Positions 48,217-57,113 are shown, counted from the first letter of the stretch. The stretch is 64,000 nucleotides of DNA from Rhizobium lentis (GCF_017352135.1 NZ_CP071454.1:310001-374000), one strand, 5' to 3'. Notes: generated from the sequence alone by a model not told the origin. A program made the numbers and translations.

Positions 48217-48978
48217 TCAGGAATAACGCGGCAGCGCCGACAGCAGCCGGTGCAGCGTGTCGATCGTCGAAAAATCGGCGATCCCGTCCACCCGCTCGGG
48301 CCGGAAATGGCGCTGGAAAGCTTCCACGTCACCGGCCGTCTTTTCGGAGAATTTCCCCGTAATTTCAGTGCCGTAACCATAGAGCGACAGCATCGACTGC
48401 AGCGCCTCCACCGGCTGACCGGCGTCGCCGCTCTGGAAGAAGCGCCCACCAGTGATCCTCGCCGGCTCCACCCAATGCCCGACGCCAGCTCTGTAAAGCT
48501 CGGCCCATGGGAATTTTTCCCCCGGATCGACCTTGCGAATCGGCGCGACATCGGAATGCCCGAGCACCCTTTCCGGCGCGATCGACCAACGTTTGACACA
48601 GTCGCGACACAATTCGATGACCGCGGCGATCTGCTCTTTCGGATAGTCGGGAAGGCCGCCGGGATGGCCCGCATTGGCGATTTCGATGCCGATCGACAGC
48701 GAATTGATATCGTTCTCGCCGTGCCAGCTGCTCTTGCCCGCATGCCAGGCGCGCCGCGCCTCCGGAACGAGCTGGATCACCTCGCCATTCTCATGCACGA
48801 AATAATGGCTGGAAACCTGGCTCTCGTCCCGACAGAGCCAGTCGAGCGCGCCGTCTGCCGTCGGCATGCCGGTATAGTGCAGCAGGATCATGTCGGGGCG
48901 GCGCCCATCCACCCGCTCCCCGTGATTGGGCGACGGCCGCACGCAAGCGCCCTCGTAATCCGCCTCGAAGGAGGTCAT
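48217..48978 (-). CDS. N-acetylmuramoyl-L-alanine amidase, AmpD-like, with peptidoglycan-binding domain
   Basis: 253-residue zinc amidase that cuts the bond between MurNAc and L-alanine in murein or recycled muropeptides. The Amidase_2 domain shows His34 in ILLHYTGMP, His79 in WHAGKSSW, and His141, Lys149 and Asp151 in GHSDVAPIRKVDPGEKFPW. A C-terminal PG_binding_1 domain covers about 185-245. No signal peptide is visible, which fits a cytosolic AmpD role in recycling, although the wall-binding domain suggests contact with polymer. Its ATG overlaps the stop of the DjlA-like gene by 4 bases. Confidence 0.92.
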   Translation of the reverse strand: MTSFEADYEGACVRPSPNHGERVDGRRPDMILLHYTGMPTADGALDWLCRDESQVSSHYFVHENGEVIQLVPEARRAWHAGKSSWHGENDINSLSIGIEIANAGHPGGLPDYPKEQIAAVIELCRDCVKRWSIAPERVLGHSDVAPIRKVDPGEKFPWAELYRAGVGHWVEPARITGGRFFQSGDAGQPVEALQSMLSLYGYGTEITGKFSEKTAGDVEAFQRHFRPERVDGIADFSTIDTLHRLLSALPRYS

Positions 48979-49682
48979 GCTGCGCGGCGTTCCTTCTCGA
49001 TTGCCGCGTAGGCTGCGTTCAACGCCGCCATCCGCTCGTTGGCAATCACATGAAACTCCTTCGGCACGCCACGCGAAATCAGCCGATCGGGATGATGTTC
49101 ACTGACGAGGCCACGGTAACGGCGCCGGATCGTCGGAAAATCGTCAGACGGCGAAACGCCGAGCACCTTGTAGGGATCGCCGCCGGACGAGACATGGCGG
49201 GCGGCGATCTGCTCGAAGCGGGTCTCGCTCATCTGGAAGATCTCGGCGATATGGGCGAGGAAACTCAGTTCCTTCTCATGGATCAGCCCGTCGGCCTTGG
49301 CGATGTGGAAGAGGCCGTCGAGTACGTCTTCCAGTACCGGGCAATTAGCCGCACAGGTGACGCAGAGCGTAGACAGCCGTTCGGCATAGGCTTCGTAGCC
49401 GGCAACGTCCTGGCGCGCCAGATTATAGAGTCTGGCGACGTTCTTGGCCTGGTCCTCCGGAAACTCGAAAATTTCGCGGAAGGCTTCGACCTCTTTCTCG
49501 CTGACGATGCCGTCGGCCTTGGCCATCTTGGCCGAAAGGGCGATGATCGCCACGGAGAAAGCCACTTTGCGCCGGGTCTCGGGATCGCCTTCGAAAACCG
49601 TTCGGATAGCCTCGACCACCGCGGAGAGCGCATTGCCCGCGGTGTTGCCAATGGCATTCAACAGTTTTTCCCAGAAGGACAT
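48975..49682 (-). CDS. DjlA-like co-chaperone (TerB domain plus J domain)
   Basis: 235-residue protein. Residues about 35-155 form a TerB/DjlA-type helical domain (KMAKADGIVSEKEVEAF and IAKADGLIHEKELSFL are its two acidic repeats). The C terminus is a J domain with PYKVLGVSPSDDFPTIRRRYR and the HPD motif in SEHHPDRL, which stimulates DnaK ATPase. Unlike E. coli DjlA there is no clear N-terminal membrane helix; a short amphipathic stretch is present. It is co-transcribed and translationally coupled with the amidase gene. Confidence 0.93.
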   Translation of the reverse strand: MSFWEKLLNAIGNTAGNALSAVVEAIRTVFEGDPETRRKVAFSVAIIALSAKMAKADGIVSEKEVEAFREIFEFPEDQAKNVARLYNLARQDVAGYEAYAERLSTLCVTCAANCPVLEDVLDGLFHIAKADGLIHEKELSFLAHIAEIFQMSETRFEQIAARHVSSGGDPYKVLGVSPSDDFPTIRRRYRGLVSEHHPDRLISRGVPKEFHVIANERMAALNAAYAAIEKERRAA

Positions 49683-49946
49683 CGAAAATCTCTCGCACGC
49701 CAGTCAAGTATGAGAAAGCAGCTTGACCAAAGAATCGTAGCCTTTGCAAGGCGACTATTGGTCGTAAGATCGAAAACAGTTTTCACGATTCGGTAATTAT
49801 TGCAGCGCAGCAAGCGATCGATCCGCTTCGCCGGATCCGCCGCGAGAGAGACACCACCTCACCTTCACTCAAAACTTGACGTCGATTTCCACAAATTGTT
49901 CCCGATACAAAGATCGGGCTTGAAACGATTATATCGACGGTTCGCA

Positions 49947-49985
49947 CCGCCTTTGCCGCTCAACTCGGCAGAAGGCGGCGTTTTT
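49947..49985 (+). terminator. Orphan intrinsic terminator upstream of pfp; possible end of a small RNA
   Basis: CCGCCTT-TGCCG (49947-49958) pairs with CGGCA-G-AAGGCGG (49966-49978), a 12-base stem with one bulged base and a 7-base loop, followed by CGTTTTT. It reads rightwards although the nearest gene to the left is on the other strand, so it either ends an unannotated small RNA in 49690-49985 or acts in the pfp leader. The rest of the 390-base gap holds no gene I can support. Confidence 0.6.
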
Positions 49986-50072
49986 CGTAAATTCTTTACT
50001 TTACAGGGCCCTTTCCCTGCCGCATCCATGAGCTAGCTAACGCTGCCGCACTGAAACACCATAGGAGGGATC

Positions 50073-51284
50073 ATGGCCAAACAGAAAGTCGCAATGCTGA
50101 CCGCCGGAGGCCTCGCACCCTGTCTTTCCTCTGCCGTCGGCGGCCTCATCGAACGCTACAGCGACGTCGCGCCCGAGATTGATATCGTCGCCTACAAGTC
50201 CGGCTATCAGGGCGTGCTGGTCGGCGACCGCATCGAGATCAGCCGCGAGATGCGCGAGAAGGCACCGCTCCTGCACCGCTACGGCGGCTCGCCGATCGGA
50301 AACAGCCGCGTCAAGCTCACCAATGCTGCCGACTGCGTCAAGCGCGGCCTGGTCAAGGAAGGCGAGAATCCGCTGAGGGTTGCCGCCGAGCGTCTTGCAG
50401 ATGACGGCATCACCATTCTCCACACAATCGGCGGCGACGACACCAACACCACTGCCGCCGACCTTGCCGCTTATCTCGCCGCCAACGGCTACAATCTCAC
50501 CGTCGTCGGCCTGCCGAAAACCGTCGACAACGACGTCGTGCCGATCCGCCAGTCGCTCGGCGCCTGGACGGCCGCCGAAGTCGGCGCGCATTTCTTCGAC
50601 AATGTCAGCAACGAACAGACGGCCGCCCCCCGCACCCTTGTCATCCACGAGGTGATGGGCCGCCATTGCGGCTGGCTGACGGCCGCCACCGCCCGCGCCT
50701 ATCTTCAGCGCACCAGCCGTAACCAATATGTCGACGGCCTGATGATGGACGCGCATCTGAAGAGCATCGACGCAATCTACCTGCCCGAAATGGCCTTCGA
50801 CCTCGATGCCGAAGCCGCCCGCCTGAAGGACATCATGGACCGCACCGGCCACGCCACCGTTTTCGTGTCGGAAGGCGCCTGCCTCGACGCCATCGTCGCC
50901 GAGCGCGAAGCTGCCGGCGAGACCGTCAAACGCGACGCTTTCGGCCATGTGAAGATCGACACGATCAATGTCGGCGCCTGGTTCCAGAAGCAGTTCGCCA
51001 ATCTCCTGAATGCAGAGCGTTCCCTGGTGCAGAAGTCGGGCTATTTCGCACGCTCGGCGCCGGCCAACGGCGACGACCTCAGACTGATCCAGAGCATGGT
51101 CGATCTTGCCGTCGAAAGCGCGCTCAATAAAGTGTCCGGCGTCACCGGCCACGATGAAGCGCAGAACGGTAAATTGCGCACTATAGAATTCCCGCGCATC
51201 AAGGGCGGGAAGGCTTTCGACCTGTCTACGGCATGGTTTGCGGAAGTCATGGACAATATAGGGCAGAAATACAAAGAAGCGTGA
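50073..51284 (+). CDS. pfp: Pyrophosphate-dependent phosphofructokinase
   Basis: 403-residue phosphofructokinase-family enzyme that interconverts fructose 6-phosphate and fructose 1,6-bisphosphate. The phosphoryl-donor site reads GGDD (residues 120-123), with Asp in place of the Gly found in ATP enzymes, and the catalytic motif is PKTVDND (148-154), with Lys; both mark the PPi-dependent class. HEVMGRHCGWLT is the substrate-site block. GGAGGGATC lies before the ATG. It stands alone. Rhizobia mainly use the Entner-Doudoroff path, so a gluconeogenic or PPi-linked role is likely. Confidence 0.92.
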   Translation: MAKQKVAMLTAGGLAPCLSSAVGGLIERYSDVAPEIDIVAYKSGYQGVLVGDRIEISREMREKAPLLHRYGGSPIGNSRVKLTNAADCVKRGLVKEGENPLRVAAERLADDGITILHTIGGDDTNTTAADLAAYLAANGYNLTVVGLPKTVDNDVVPIRQSLGAWTAAEVGAHFFDNVSNEQTAAPRTLVIHEVMGRHCGWLTAATARAYLQRTSRNQYVDGLMMDAHLKSIDAIYLPEMAFDLDAEAARLKDIMDRTGHATVFVSEGACLDAIVAEREAAGETVKRDAFGHVKIDTINVGAWFQKQFANLLNAERSLVQKSGYFARSAPANGDDLRLIQSMVDLAVESALNKVSGVTGHDEAQNGKLRTIEFPRIKGGKAFDLSTAWFAEVMDNIGQKYKEA

Positions 51285-51341
51285 TTGACGGATCGTTAAT
51301 ATGATGTCTTTGCTTCTTCCTGAGGAATAGGAGGAGACACC

Positions 51342-51977
51342 ATGTCGCTTGAAGCATGGCTCGCTTTTGCGGCCGCATCCGCCATCATGCTGGCCATACC
51401 GGGGCCGACGATACTGCTCGTCGTCTCCTATGCGCTCGGCCATGGCCGCCGGACGGCGCTTGCAACGGTCAGCGGTGTGGCGCTCGGCGACTTCACCGCG
51501 ATGACGGCTTCCCTCTTCGGTCTCGGTGCGGTGCTCGCCACCTCCGCCGCCCTCTTCACAGTCCTGAAGTGGATCGGTGGCGCCTACCTGATCTGGCTGG
51601 GAATCAAGCTCTGGCGGGCTCCGGTGATCGGCGGGCCCGTCGCCGATAACGACAATCTGCCGGAGGAAAAATCCCTCAAGATCTTCCTCCACGCCTATGC
51701 CGTCACCGCTCTCAACCCGAAAAGCATCGTCTTCTTCGTCGCCTTCGTACCGCAGTTTCTCAATCCGGCCCTCCCCTTCTTCGGGCAGATGGCCATTATG
51801 GAAGCGACCTTCCTCGTGCTGGCGATCCTCAACGCCGCCGCCTACGCATTTCTCGCCCATTCCGCTCGCGGACTGATTCGAAAGGCGAGCGTCCAGCGCG
51901 CTGTAAACCGCACCGGCGGTACCCTGCTGATCGCTGCAGGCGCCGTAACGGCCGGATATCGCCGGATTGCGGCTTAG
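51342..51977 (+). CDS. LysE/RhtB family amino acid exporter
   Basis: 211-residue inner-membrane transporter with six helices. The family opening IPGPTILLVVSYALGHGRRTALATVSGVALGD is clear, followed by LKWIGGAYLIWLGIKLWR and KIFLHAYAVTALNPKSIVFFVAFVPQF. It exports an amino acid or homoserine-lactone-like compound; the substrate is not predictable. GGAGGAG lies before the ATG. It is 57 bases after pfp and 27 bases before the MITE-like element. Confidence 0.92.
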   Translation: MSLEAWLAFAAASAIMLAIPGPTILLVVSYALGHGRRTALATVSGVALGDFTAMTASLFGLGAVLATSAALFTVLKWIGGAYLIWLGIKLWRAPVIGGPVADNDNLPEEKSLKIFLHAYAVTALNPKSIVFFVAFVPQFLNPALPFFGQMAIMEATFLVLAILNAAAYAFLAHSARGLIRKASVQRAVNRTGGTLLIAAGAVTAGYRRIAA

Positions 51978-52003
51978 AAAGCCAGGTCTCGTCCTGTTGC
52001 AGC

Positions 52004-52336
52004 TTAGAGCCTTTCCCGGTCAGATAGCAGCATTCTGCCGGGGCAGGTTTTCGTCAGGGCAAAGGCGATTGGCGACGGGCATACCCCAAGGTACGTCCGA
52101 GCCGATCGCCTTTGATCCTGGCTAGAGATGCCCGGCCCACCGGCCGCACTGCCCATGGCGAAGCGATAAGTGCGTCCGGCGATTCTAAAGGCTTGCAGAT
52201 TTGCAAGGCAAATCTGCGGGAGGGTTGGCTGAAACGGGCCGGCTGATCGGCCGGCCGGCTTTGCCGTAGAGCCGGGCTACGACGCGCGCCGGCGGTCGCC
52301 AACAGAATGCTGCAATCTTACCGGGAAAGGCTCTAA
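52004..52336. mobile_element. 333-base MITE-like element with 34-base terminal inverted repeats
   Basis: The left end (52004-52037, TTAGAGCCTTTCCCGGT onward) and the reverse complement of the right end (52303-52336) match in 32 of 34 positions. TA at 52005 and at 52334 could be a target duplication, as in IS630/Tc1-type elements. There is no open frame worth calling. The interior has several hairpins: AAAGGCGAT with ATCGCCTTT, a perfect GCAGATTTGC-AAG-GCAAATCTGC, and GGCCGGCTGATCGGCCGGCC. No second copy is in the window. It fits a non-autonomous miniature transposon. Confidence 0.7.
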
Positions 52337-52450
52337 AATATTCCGTGGTTGCCGGAATGCCACGAATAGGTTAATGGGGTCGTCAGGTTTAAGCTTTTTA
52401 GTAACTTTTATAACGCTGCCGGGGCGGCGCGATTTCACGAAAGTGACGGA

Positions 52451-53398
52451 ATGGTAGCGATCGGATTGTCCGGCCTGAAACGCAGTCTTGTCGTTTCTAT
52501 GGTGCTCTGCTGCGGCGTGATCACCGGCTGCACGAGCGTCGAATACACCTCTCAGGCCGAACTTACAGCTGTGCAGACCGTGGTGCCGACACCTAAGCCC
52601 GGTGAAGACGCCACACTCGCCGCGATCCAGACCGCAGACGGCGCGGCCGGCCAGGCAATCGCAGGCGCGGTCCTTCCCCAGGCGCAGACAGCCCCGTCGC
52701 TCACCGCAACGGCGATGCCGGCGGTAACCGCATCCCAGCCCGCCGATCTTATCATGCAGCCAGGCATCCAGCCGGCAGCCTATGCGCAGATCCCGCTGAC
52801 GCCCGAAATGACGGCGATCCAGTCCGTCGTGCCGACGCCGCGCCCGGGTACGCCGGCACAGCCGGCGACGCAGCTTGCCTTTGCCGCCACACCGCAGAAC
52901 AGCGCGCTTGCAGCGCTTGCCGCAGTCGACACCACGCCACGCTCCATGGATTACGGCTTCGACGAATCCGGGCCGGTCGATCCGCCGACCGCTCCCCCGA
53001 TGTTCAGCGACGACGACAGGGACGACGCGCCGACCGTCGAGAAGAGCTTCGTCACCAAACTCATCCAGAAATATTCGAAGATTTACGCTATTCCCGAGAC
53101 GCTGCTGCACCGCGTCGTCCATCGCGAAAGCCGCTACAATCCGAAGGCCTACAACAAGCGGGGCTATTTCGGCCTCATGCAGATCAAGTACAATACGGCC
53201 AAATCGATGGGCTATGACGGTGCGCCGGGCGGCCTGTTCGATGCCGAGACCAACATCAAATATGCCGCGAAATATCTGCGCGGCGCCTGGCTCGTCTCCG
53301 ACAACAAGGAAGACGATGCCGTCCGCCTCTATGCGCGCGGTTATTACTACGACGCCAAGCGCAAGGGCATGAACGACATCGCCCAAGGCAATTACTGA
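52451..53398 (+). CDS. Lipoprotein lytic transglycosylase
   Basis: 315-residue murein transglycosylase anchored by lipid: the signal ends at VITGC (Cys27). A Pro/Ala/Thr-rich spacer (28-195) contains two copies of the motif LTAVQTVVPTPKPG / MTAIQSVVPTPRPG (about 38-51 and 120-133). The SLT domain has catalytic Glu226 in VVHRESRYNPKAYNKRG, then YFGLMQIKYNTAKSMGY and YARGYYYDAKRKG. It starts 115 bases right of the MITE-like element, so that element or its flank may hold its promoter. Confidence 0.92.
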   Translation: MVAIGLSGLKRSLVVSMVLCCGVITGCTSVEYTSQAELTAVQTVVPTPKPGEDATLAAIQTADGAAGQAIAGAVLPQAQTAPSLTATAMPAVTASQPADLIMQPGIQPAAYAQIPLTPEMTAIQSVVPTPRPGTPAQPATQLAFAATPQNSALAALAAVDTTPRSMDYGFDESGPVDPPTAPPMFSDDDRDDAPTVEKSFVTKLIQKYSKIYAIPETLLHRVVHRESRYNPKAYNKRGYFGLMQIKYNTAKSMGYDGAPGGLFDAETNIKYAAKYLRGAWLVSDNKEDDAVRLYARGYYYDAKRKGMNDIAQGNY

Positions 53399-53435
53399 CA
53401 CCGACGATTGAAGGCTTAGACGCGCAAGCGCCTGT

Positions 53436-54857
53436 CTATGGCTGCGCTTGCGTCGGTTGCTGCGATCCGGCCTGCTGTTGCGGCGCACCCGATTGCGGCG
53501 ACGCCGCCAGGATCGCCCTGAGAAGCGTCTGCGGTTGATAGCCGAGCCAGCCGGGTGTCAGGCCGAGCCGGACGACGATCAGCTTGGCGGACGGTACGAT
53601 CGCCATGCTCTGCCCGTCATGCCCCGTCAGCCAGAACGTATCCTCCGGCAGCCCGAACGCGGCGTTTGAGCCACCGGGCGCGAGCCAAGCCTGGCCTTGC
53701 GTATACCGGCCGTTCGACGCCGCCGTCGGCGTGCGCATGGCGCCGACGAAACCCTCCGGCAACAGCCGCTGACCGTTCCACACGCCGTCCTGCAGTAGGA
53801 ACTGTCCGAAGCGCGCCCAATCATGCGCCGTCGCGTAGAGATAAGAGCTTCCGGCAAAGGTGCCGCGCGCGTCGAGTTCGAAAACGGCGCTCGTCATTCC
53901 GAGCGGGGAGAAGAGCGCATCGTGCGGATAGGAAAAGGCCGCCTGCGCATTGCCGATCCTGTCCATCCAGATGCGCGACAAGAGCACCGCCGTGCCGCTC
54001 GAATAGCGGAAGCGCTGACCCGGCGCCGCCTCCATCGGCGCATTGGCCGGCAGCGACACCATGTCGGGGTCGAGATAGAGCATACGCGTCACATCGGCGA
54101 CGTTGCCATAGTCCTCGTTGAAGGCAAGGCCGCTCTCCATGCCGAGCAAGTCGGAAACCTTGATGCCGCCGCGCCGATCGTTCTTCCACTGCGCCAGCAG
54201 ATGATCATCGTCGAAGGAAATCTTGCCGTCGAGCATCAGCCGGCCGACGATGGCCGCATTCACGGTCTTCGTCATCGACCAGCCGATCAGCGGCGTCTTC
54301 GCGGAAAATCCGGGACCGTAGGCCTCGGCGACGATACGGCCATCGCGCACCACCACGATCGCTCGCATGACCAGGCCGGCAAGCCCTGTATCGTTAAGCA
54401 CCGCGGCGATCCTTTCGTCCCGATCGCCGACGCTCTCGCCTTCCGGCCACGGCGCTGCGTTCGCCTCCATTTTGCCGGGCGCATCGAAAGGCACGGCATC
54501 CGCCGCCGCCTCGAAATTGCCGTCAGGCACGCTCGTGCAGCCGAATGCGCCACGATAGAGCGCATAACTCGAAGCAAACAGCCCCATGAAGCGCGCGGTC
54601 ACGCGGTTGTTGTCGCGGTCGACGCTGACGCGGACGAGCCGCAGCAGCGGATTTCCTGGCGCCTGGACGTCGTTTTCAAGCACCTCGTCGGCGTTCCGGC
54701 CGGCGATGAAGACATTGGAGCAGACGATCTTGGCGGCATAGCCATCGCCGACGCGGAGCAGTTCCGGCGGCCAAACGAAAAGCCAGCCCGCGGCGGCGGT
54801 GATGACGAGAACGAGCAGGAGAGCAAGCGCCTTCAGAACACGCAGGACAAATCGCAT
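53436..54857 (-). CDS. Serine hydrolase of the beta-lactamase/DD-peptidase fold
   Basis: 473-residue membrane-anchored protein: one N-terminal helix (about 8-28), a periplasmic spacer with two Cys (VCSNVF and AFGCTSV), then a class C beta-lactamase-like domain. Active-site motifs are SxxK in GWSMTKTVNAA, YxS in RYSSGTAVL and HDG in LTGHDGQSM, which replaces KTG. It may cleave D-amino-acid amides, esters or murein peptides; true beta-lactamase activity is not implied. GGAGGAATGCC lies before the ATG. The Q/P-rich last 25 residues are disordered. Confidence 0.88.
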   Translation of the reverse strand: MRFVLRVLKALALLLVLVITAAAGWLFVWPPELLRVGDGYAAKIVCSNVFIAGRNADEVLENDVQAPGNPLLRLVRVSVDRDNNRVTARFMGLFASSYALYRGAFGCTSVPDGNFEAAADAVPFDAPGKMEANAAPWPEGESVGDRDERIAAVLNDTGLAGLVMRAIVVVRDGRIVAEAYGPGFSAKTPLIGWSMTKTVNAAIVGRLMLDGKISFDDDHLLAQWKNDRRGGIKVSDLLGMESGLAFNEDYGNVADVTRMLYLDPDMVSLPANAPMEAAPGQRFRYSSGTAVLLSRIWMDRIGNAQAAFSYPHDALFSPLGMTSAVFELDARGTFAGSSYLYATAHDWARFGQFLLQDGVWNGQRLLPEGFVGAMRTPTAASNGRYTQGQAWLAPGGSNAAFGLPEDTFWLTGHDGQSMAIVPSAKLIVVRLGLTPGWLGYQPQTLLRAILAASPQSGAPQQQAGSQQPTQAQP

Positions 54858-55007
54858 GGCATTCCTCCAATGCCGGGAGAGAAGCAGGAATCGCGCGCGC
54901 CCGAAAGGGGCCGCGGCAAAGAAGGCTGCCGATTGCGATCACTTTCCGAGGAGGATGGCCGGTCGCTTTCCCGAGATCGCAATCTCCCGCAACAGCACCC
55001 ACAGCCC

Positions 55008-55025
55008 GCGTCATCAAACTGTAGC
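55008..55025 (+). promoter_or_regulatory. Candidate Pho box upstream of btaA
   Basis: GCGTCATCAAACTGTAGC matches the rhizobial PhoB consensus of two CTGTCAT-like repeats in about 12 of 18 positions, 44 bases before the btaA ATG. BtaA/BtaB make phosphorus-free lipids during phosphate starvation under PhoB in Sinorhizobium, so a Pho box is expected here. Confidence 0.45.
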
Positions 55026-55069
55026 AGTGGCGCGCTACACGCCCTGAACGCTAAAAAGGTGACAGACTC

Positions 55070-56314
55070 ATGTCAGAATTTGCACCGGATGCCGGCTTCC
55101 GCAAGAACCGGAAACTCAAGGACGCCCTTCTCCGCCACAAGGCGTTTTCGAAGGATGGCTTTTCCGAGCGTCTCTTCGGCCTTCTCTTCTCCGGCCTCGT
55201 CTATCCGCAGATCTGGGAAGATCCGGATCTCGACATGCAGGCGATGGAGCTGAAGCCCAACCATCGCATCGTCACCATCGGCTCCGGCGGCTGCAACATG
55301 CTCGCCTATCTCTCCAAGGCGCCGGCCTCGATCGACGTCGTCGACCTCAACCCGCACCATATCGCGCTGAATCGCCTGAAGCTCGCCGCGTTCAAGCATC
55401 TTCCCGGCCATGCCGATCTCGTCCGCTTCCTCGCGATGCCGAACGAGAAATCGAATAGCCGCGCCTACGACCAGCATCTCGCCACCAAGCTCGACGAGGC
55501 GACACGCAGTTACTGGAACGGCCGCAAGTTCGGTCGCCGCCGCGTCACCGTCTTCGATCGCAATATCTATGAAACCGGCCTGCTCGGCCGCTTCATCGGC
55601 GCAGCCCATCTTCTTGCCCGCCTGCACGGCGTCAAGCTGCGCGAGATGACCAAGACCCGCTCGATCCGCGAGCAGCGCCAGTTCTTCGACGAGCAGATCG
55701 CACCGCTCTTCGAAAAGCCGGTCGTACGCTGGATCACCGGCCGCAAAAGCTCACTCTTCGGTCTCGGAATTCCGCCGCAGCAATATGACGAGCTCGCAAG
55801 CCTTGCCGCCGATCATTCCATCGCGCCCGTTCTCAAGCACCGCCTGGAAAAACTCGCCTGTCATTTCCCGATGCGCGACAACTATTTCGCTTGGCAGGCC
55901 TTCGGCCGCCGCTACGGCACCGAAGGGGAAGGCCCGCTGCCGACCTATCTGAAATCCGAGCACTACGAGGTGATCCGCGCCAATGTGGACCGCGTCAACG
56001 TCCACCATGCAAGCTTCACCGAGCTTCTGGCCCGCGAACCGGCCGCCTCGCGTGACCGCTATATCTTGCTCGACGCGCAGGACTGGATGACCGACGCGCA
56101 GCTGAACGACGTCTGGCGGGAAATCACCCGCACGGCGCGCGACGGAGCCCGGGTGATCTTCCGCACCGCCGCCGAAAAGAGCATTATTGAAGGCCGCCTG
56201 TCATCCTCGATCCGCGACCAGTGGGAGTATTTCGAGGAGAAGTCGCGCGAGCTGACGGCGCTCGATCGTTCGGCGATCTACGGCGGTTTCCACATTTACG
56301 GGAAGAAGGCGTGA
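55070..56314 (+). CDS. btaA: SAM:diacylglycerol 3-amino-3-carboxypropyltransferase (betaine lipid synthesis)
   Basis: First enzyme of diacylglyceryl-trimethylhomoserine (DGTS) synthesis: it transfers the aminocarboxypropyl group of SAM to diacylglycerol. The 414-residue product belongs to the DUF3419/BtaA family: GLVYPQIWEDPDLDMQAMEL, TIGSGGCNMLAYLSKAP (SAM site), VDLNPHHIALNRLKLAA, and LLDAQDWMTDAQLNDVWREI near the C terminus. AAGGTGA precedes the ATG. Its stop overlaps the btaB GTG start by 4 bases. Confidence 0.93.
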   Translation: MSEFAPDAGFRKNRKLKDALLRHKAFSKDGFSERLFGLLFSGLVYPQIWEDPDLDMQAMELKPNHRIVTIGSGGCNMLAYLSKAPASIDVVDLNPHHIALNRLKLAAFKHLPGHADLVRFLAMPNEKSNSRAYDQHLATKLDEATRSYWNGRKFGRRRVTVFDRNIYETGLLGRFIGAAHLLARLHGVKLREMTKTRSIREQRQFFDEQIAPLFEKPVVRWITGRKSSLFGLGIPPQQYDELASLAADHSIAPVLKHRLEKLACHFPMRDNYFAWQAFGRRYGTEGEGPLPTYLKSEHYEVIRANVDRVNVHHASFTELLAREPAASRDRYILLDAQDWMTDAQLNDVWREITRTARDGARVIFRTAAEKSIIEGRLSSSIRDQWEYFEEKSRELTALDRSAIYGGFHIYGKKA

Positions 56315-56985
56315 GCAAGGTCGGCACTGAGACGGCAGGAAAGAGCGATCAACATGCCAGCCTGATGGATGGCATGTACCGCTACCAGCGCCACATCTAC
56401 GACCTCACCCGCAAATATTACCTTCTTGGCCGGGACAGCTCGATCCGCAATCTCGACGTACCCGAGAACGGCACCCTGCTCGAAGTCGGCTGCGGCACCG
56501 GGCGGAACCTGGCCTTCGCCCATCGACATTTCCCGACCGCCAAGCTGTTCGGCCTCGATATATCCCAGGAAATGCTGATTTCGGCGCGCAAGACCTTCGC
56601 CACCAAGGCGACGATTCCGGAGTTCCGCGTCGCCGACGCCACGGCATTTACGCCGCGCGAATTCGGCGTCAGCGGCTTCGACCGCATCCTGATATCCTAT
56701 GCTCTGTCGATGATCCCCGACTGGGAGCGCGCCGTCGACGCATCGATCGCTGCGCTCAATCCCGACGGCCAGTTGCATATCGTCGATTTCGGCCAGCAGG
56801 AAGGCCTGCCGCGCTGGTTCCGGCGCATGCTGCAGGCCTGGCTCGCGAAATTCCATGTCACCCCGCGCGCCGATCTGCGGGAGGTTTTGGAAGCGCAGGC
56901 TGAGGAACACAATGCCCGATTGTCCTTCGAAACAGTCGGCGGCGGTTACGCCTGGCAAGCGGCCATTATCAGCAGGCGCTCATAA
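56311..56985 (+). CDS. btaB: Diacylglyceryl-homoserine N-methyltransferase (betaine lipid synthesis)
   Basis: SAM-dependent methyltransferase that adds three methyl groups to give DGTS, 224 residues. SAM motif I is LLEVGCGTGRNLAFA, followed by GLDISQEMLISARK and ILISYALSMIPDW. The start is GTG at 56311, overlapping the btaA stop (GTGA), which couples translation; the longer upstream frame lies within btaA. The order btaA-btaB matches other rhizobia. Confidence 0.93.
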   Translation: MSKVGTETAGKSDQHASLMDGMYRYQRHIYDLTRKYYLLGRDSSIRNLDVPENGTLLEVGCGTGRNLAFAHRHFPTAKLFGLDISQEMLISARKTFATKATIPEFRVADATAFTPREFGVSGFDRILISYALSMIPDWERAVDASIAALNPDGQLHIVDFGQQEGLPRWFRRMLQAWLAKFHVTPRADLREVLEAQAEEHNARLSFETVGGGYAWQAAIISRRS

Positions 56986-57113
56986 TTCGCTTGAAACTAA
57001 CCGATTTTTCACGTTGATATGGTGAAAAGAGGGTTATTCCCTCTGCGGGACTCGTCTTTTTCGAAGGCCAGGCTGTGGGGCAAAGAAATCACTCGGTTCA
57101 CGACGGGATACCC

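Noticed and set aside
48054..48743. 229-codon minus-strand frame overlapping the amidase gene
   Set aside because: Shadow frame of the amidase, Arg/Ser-rich without a domain.
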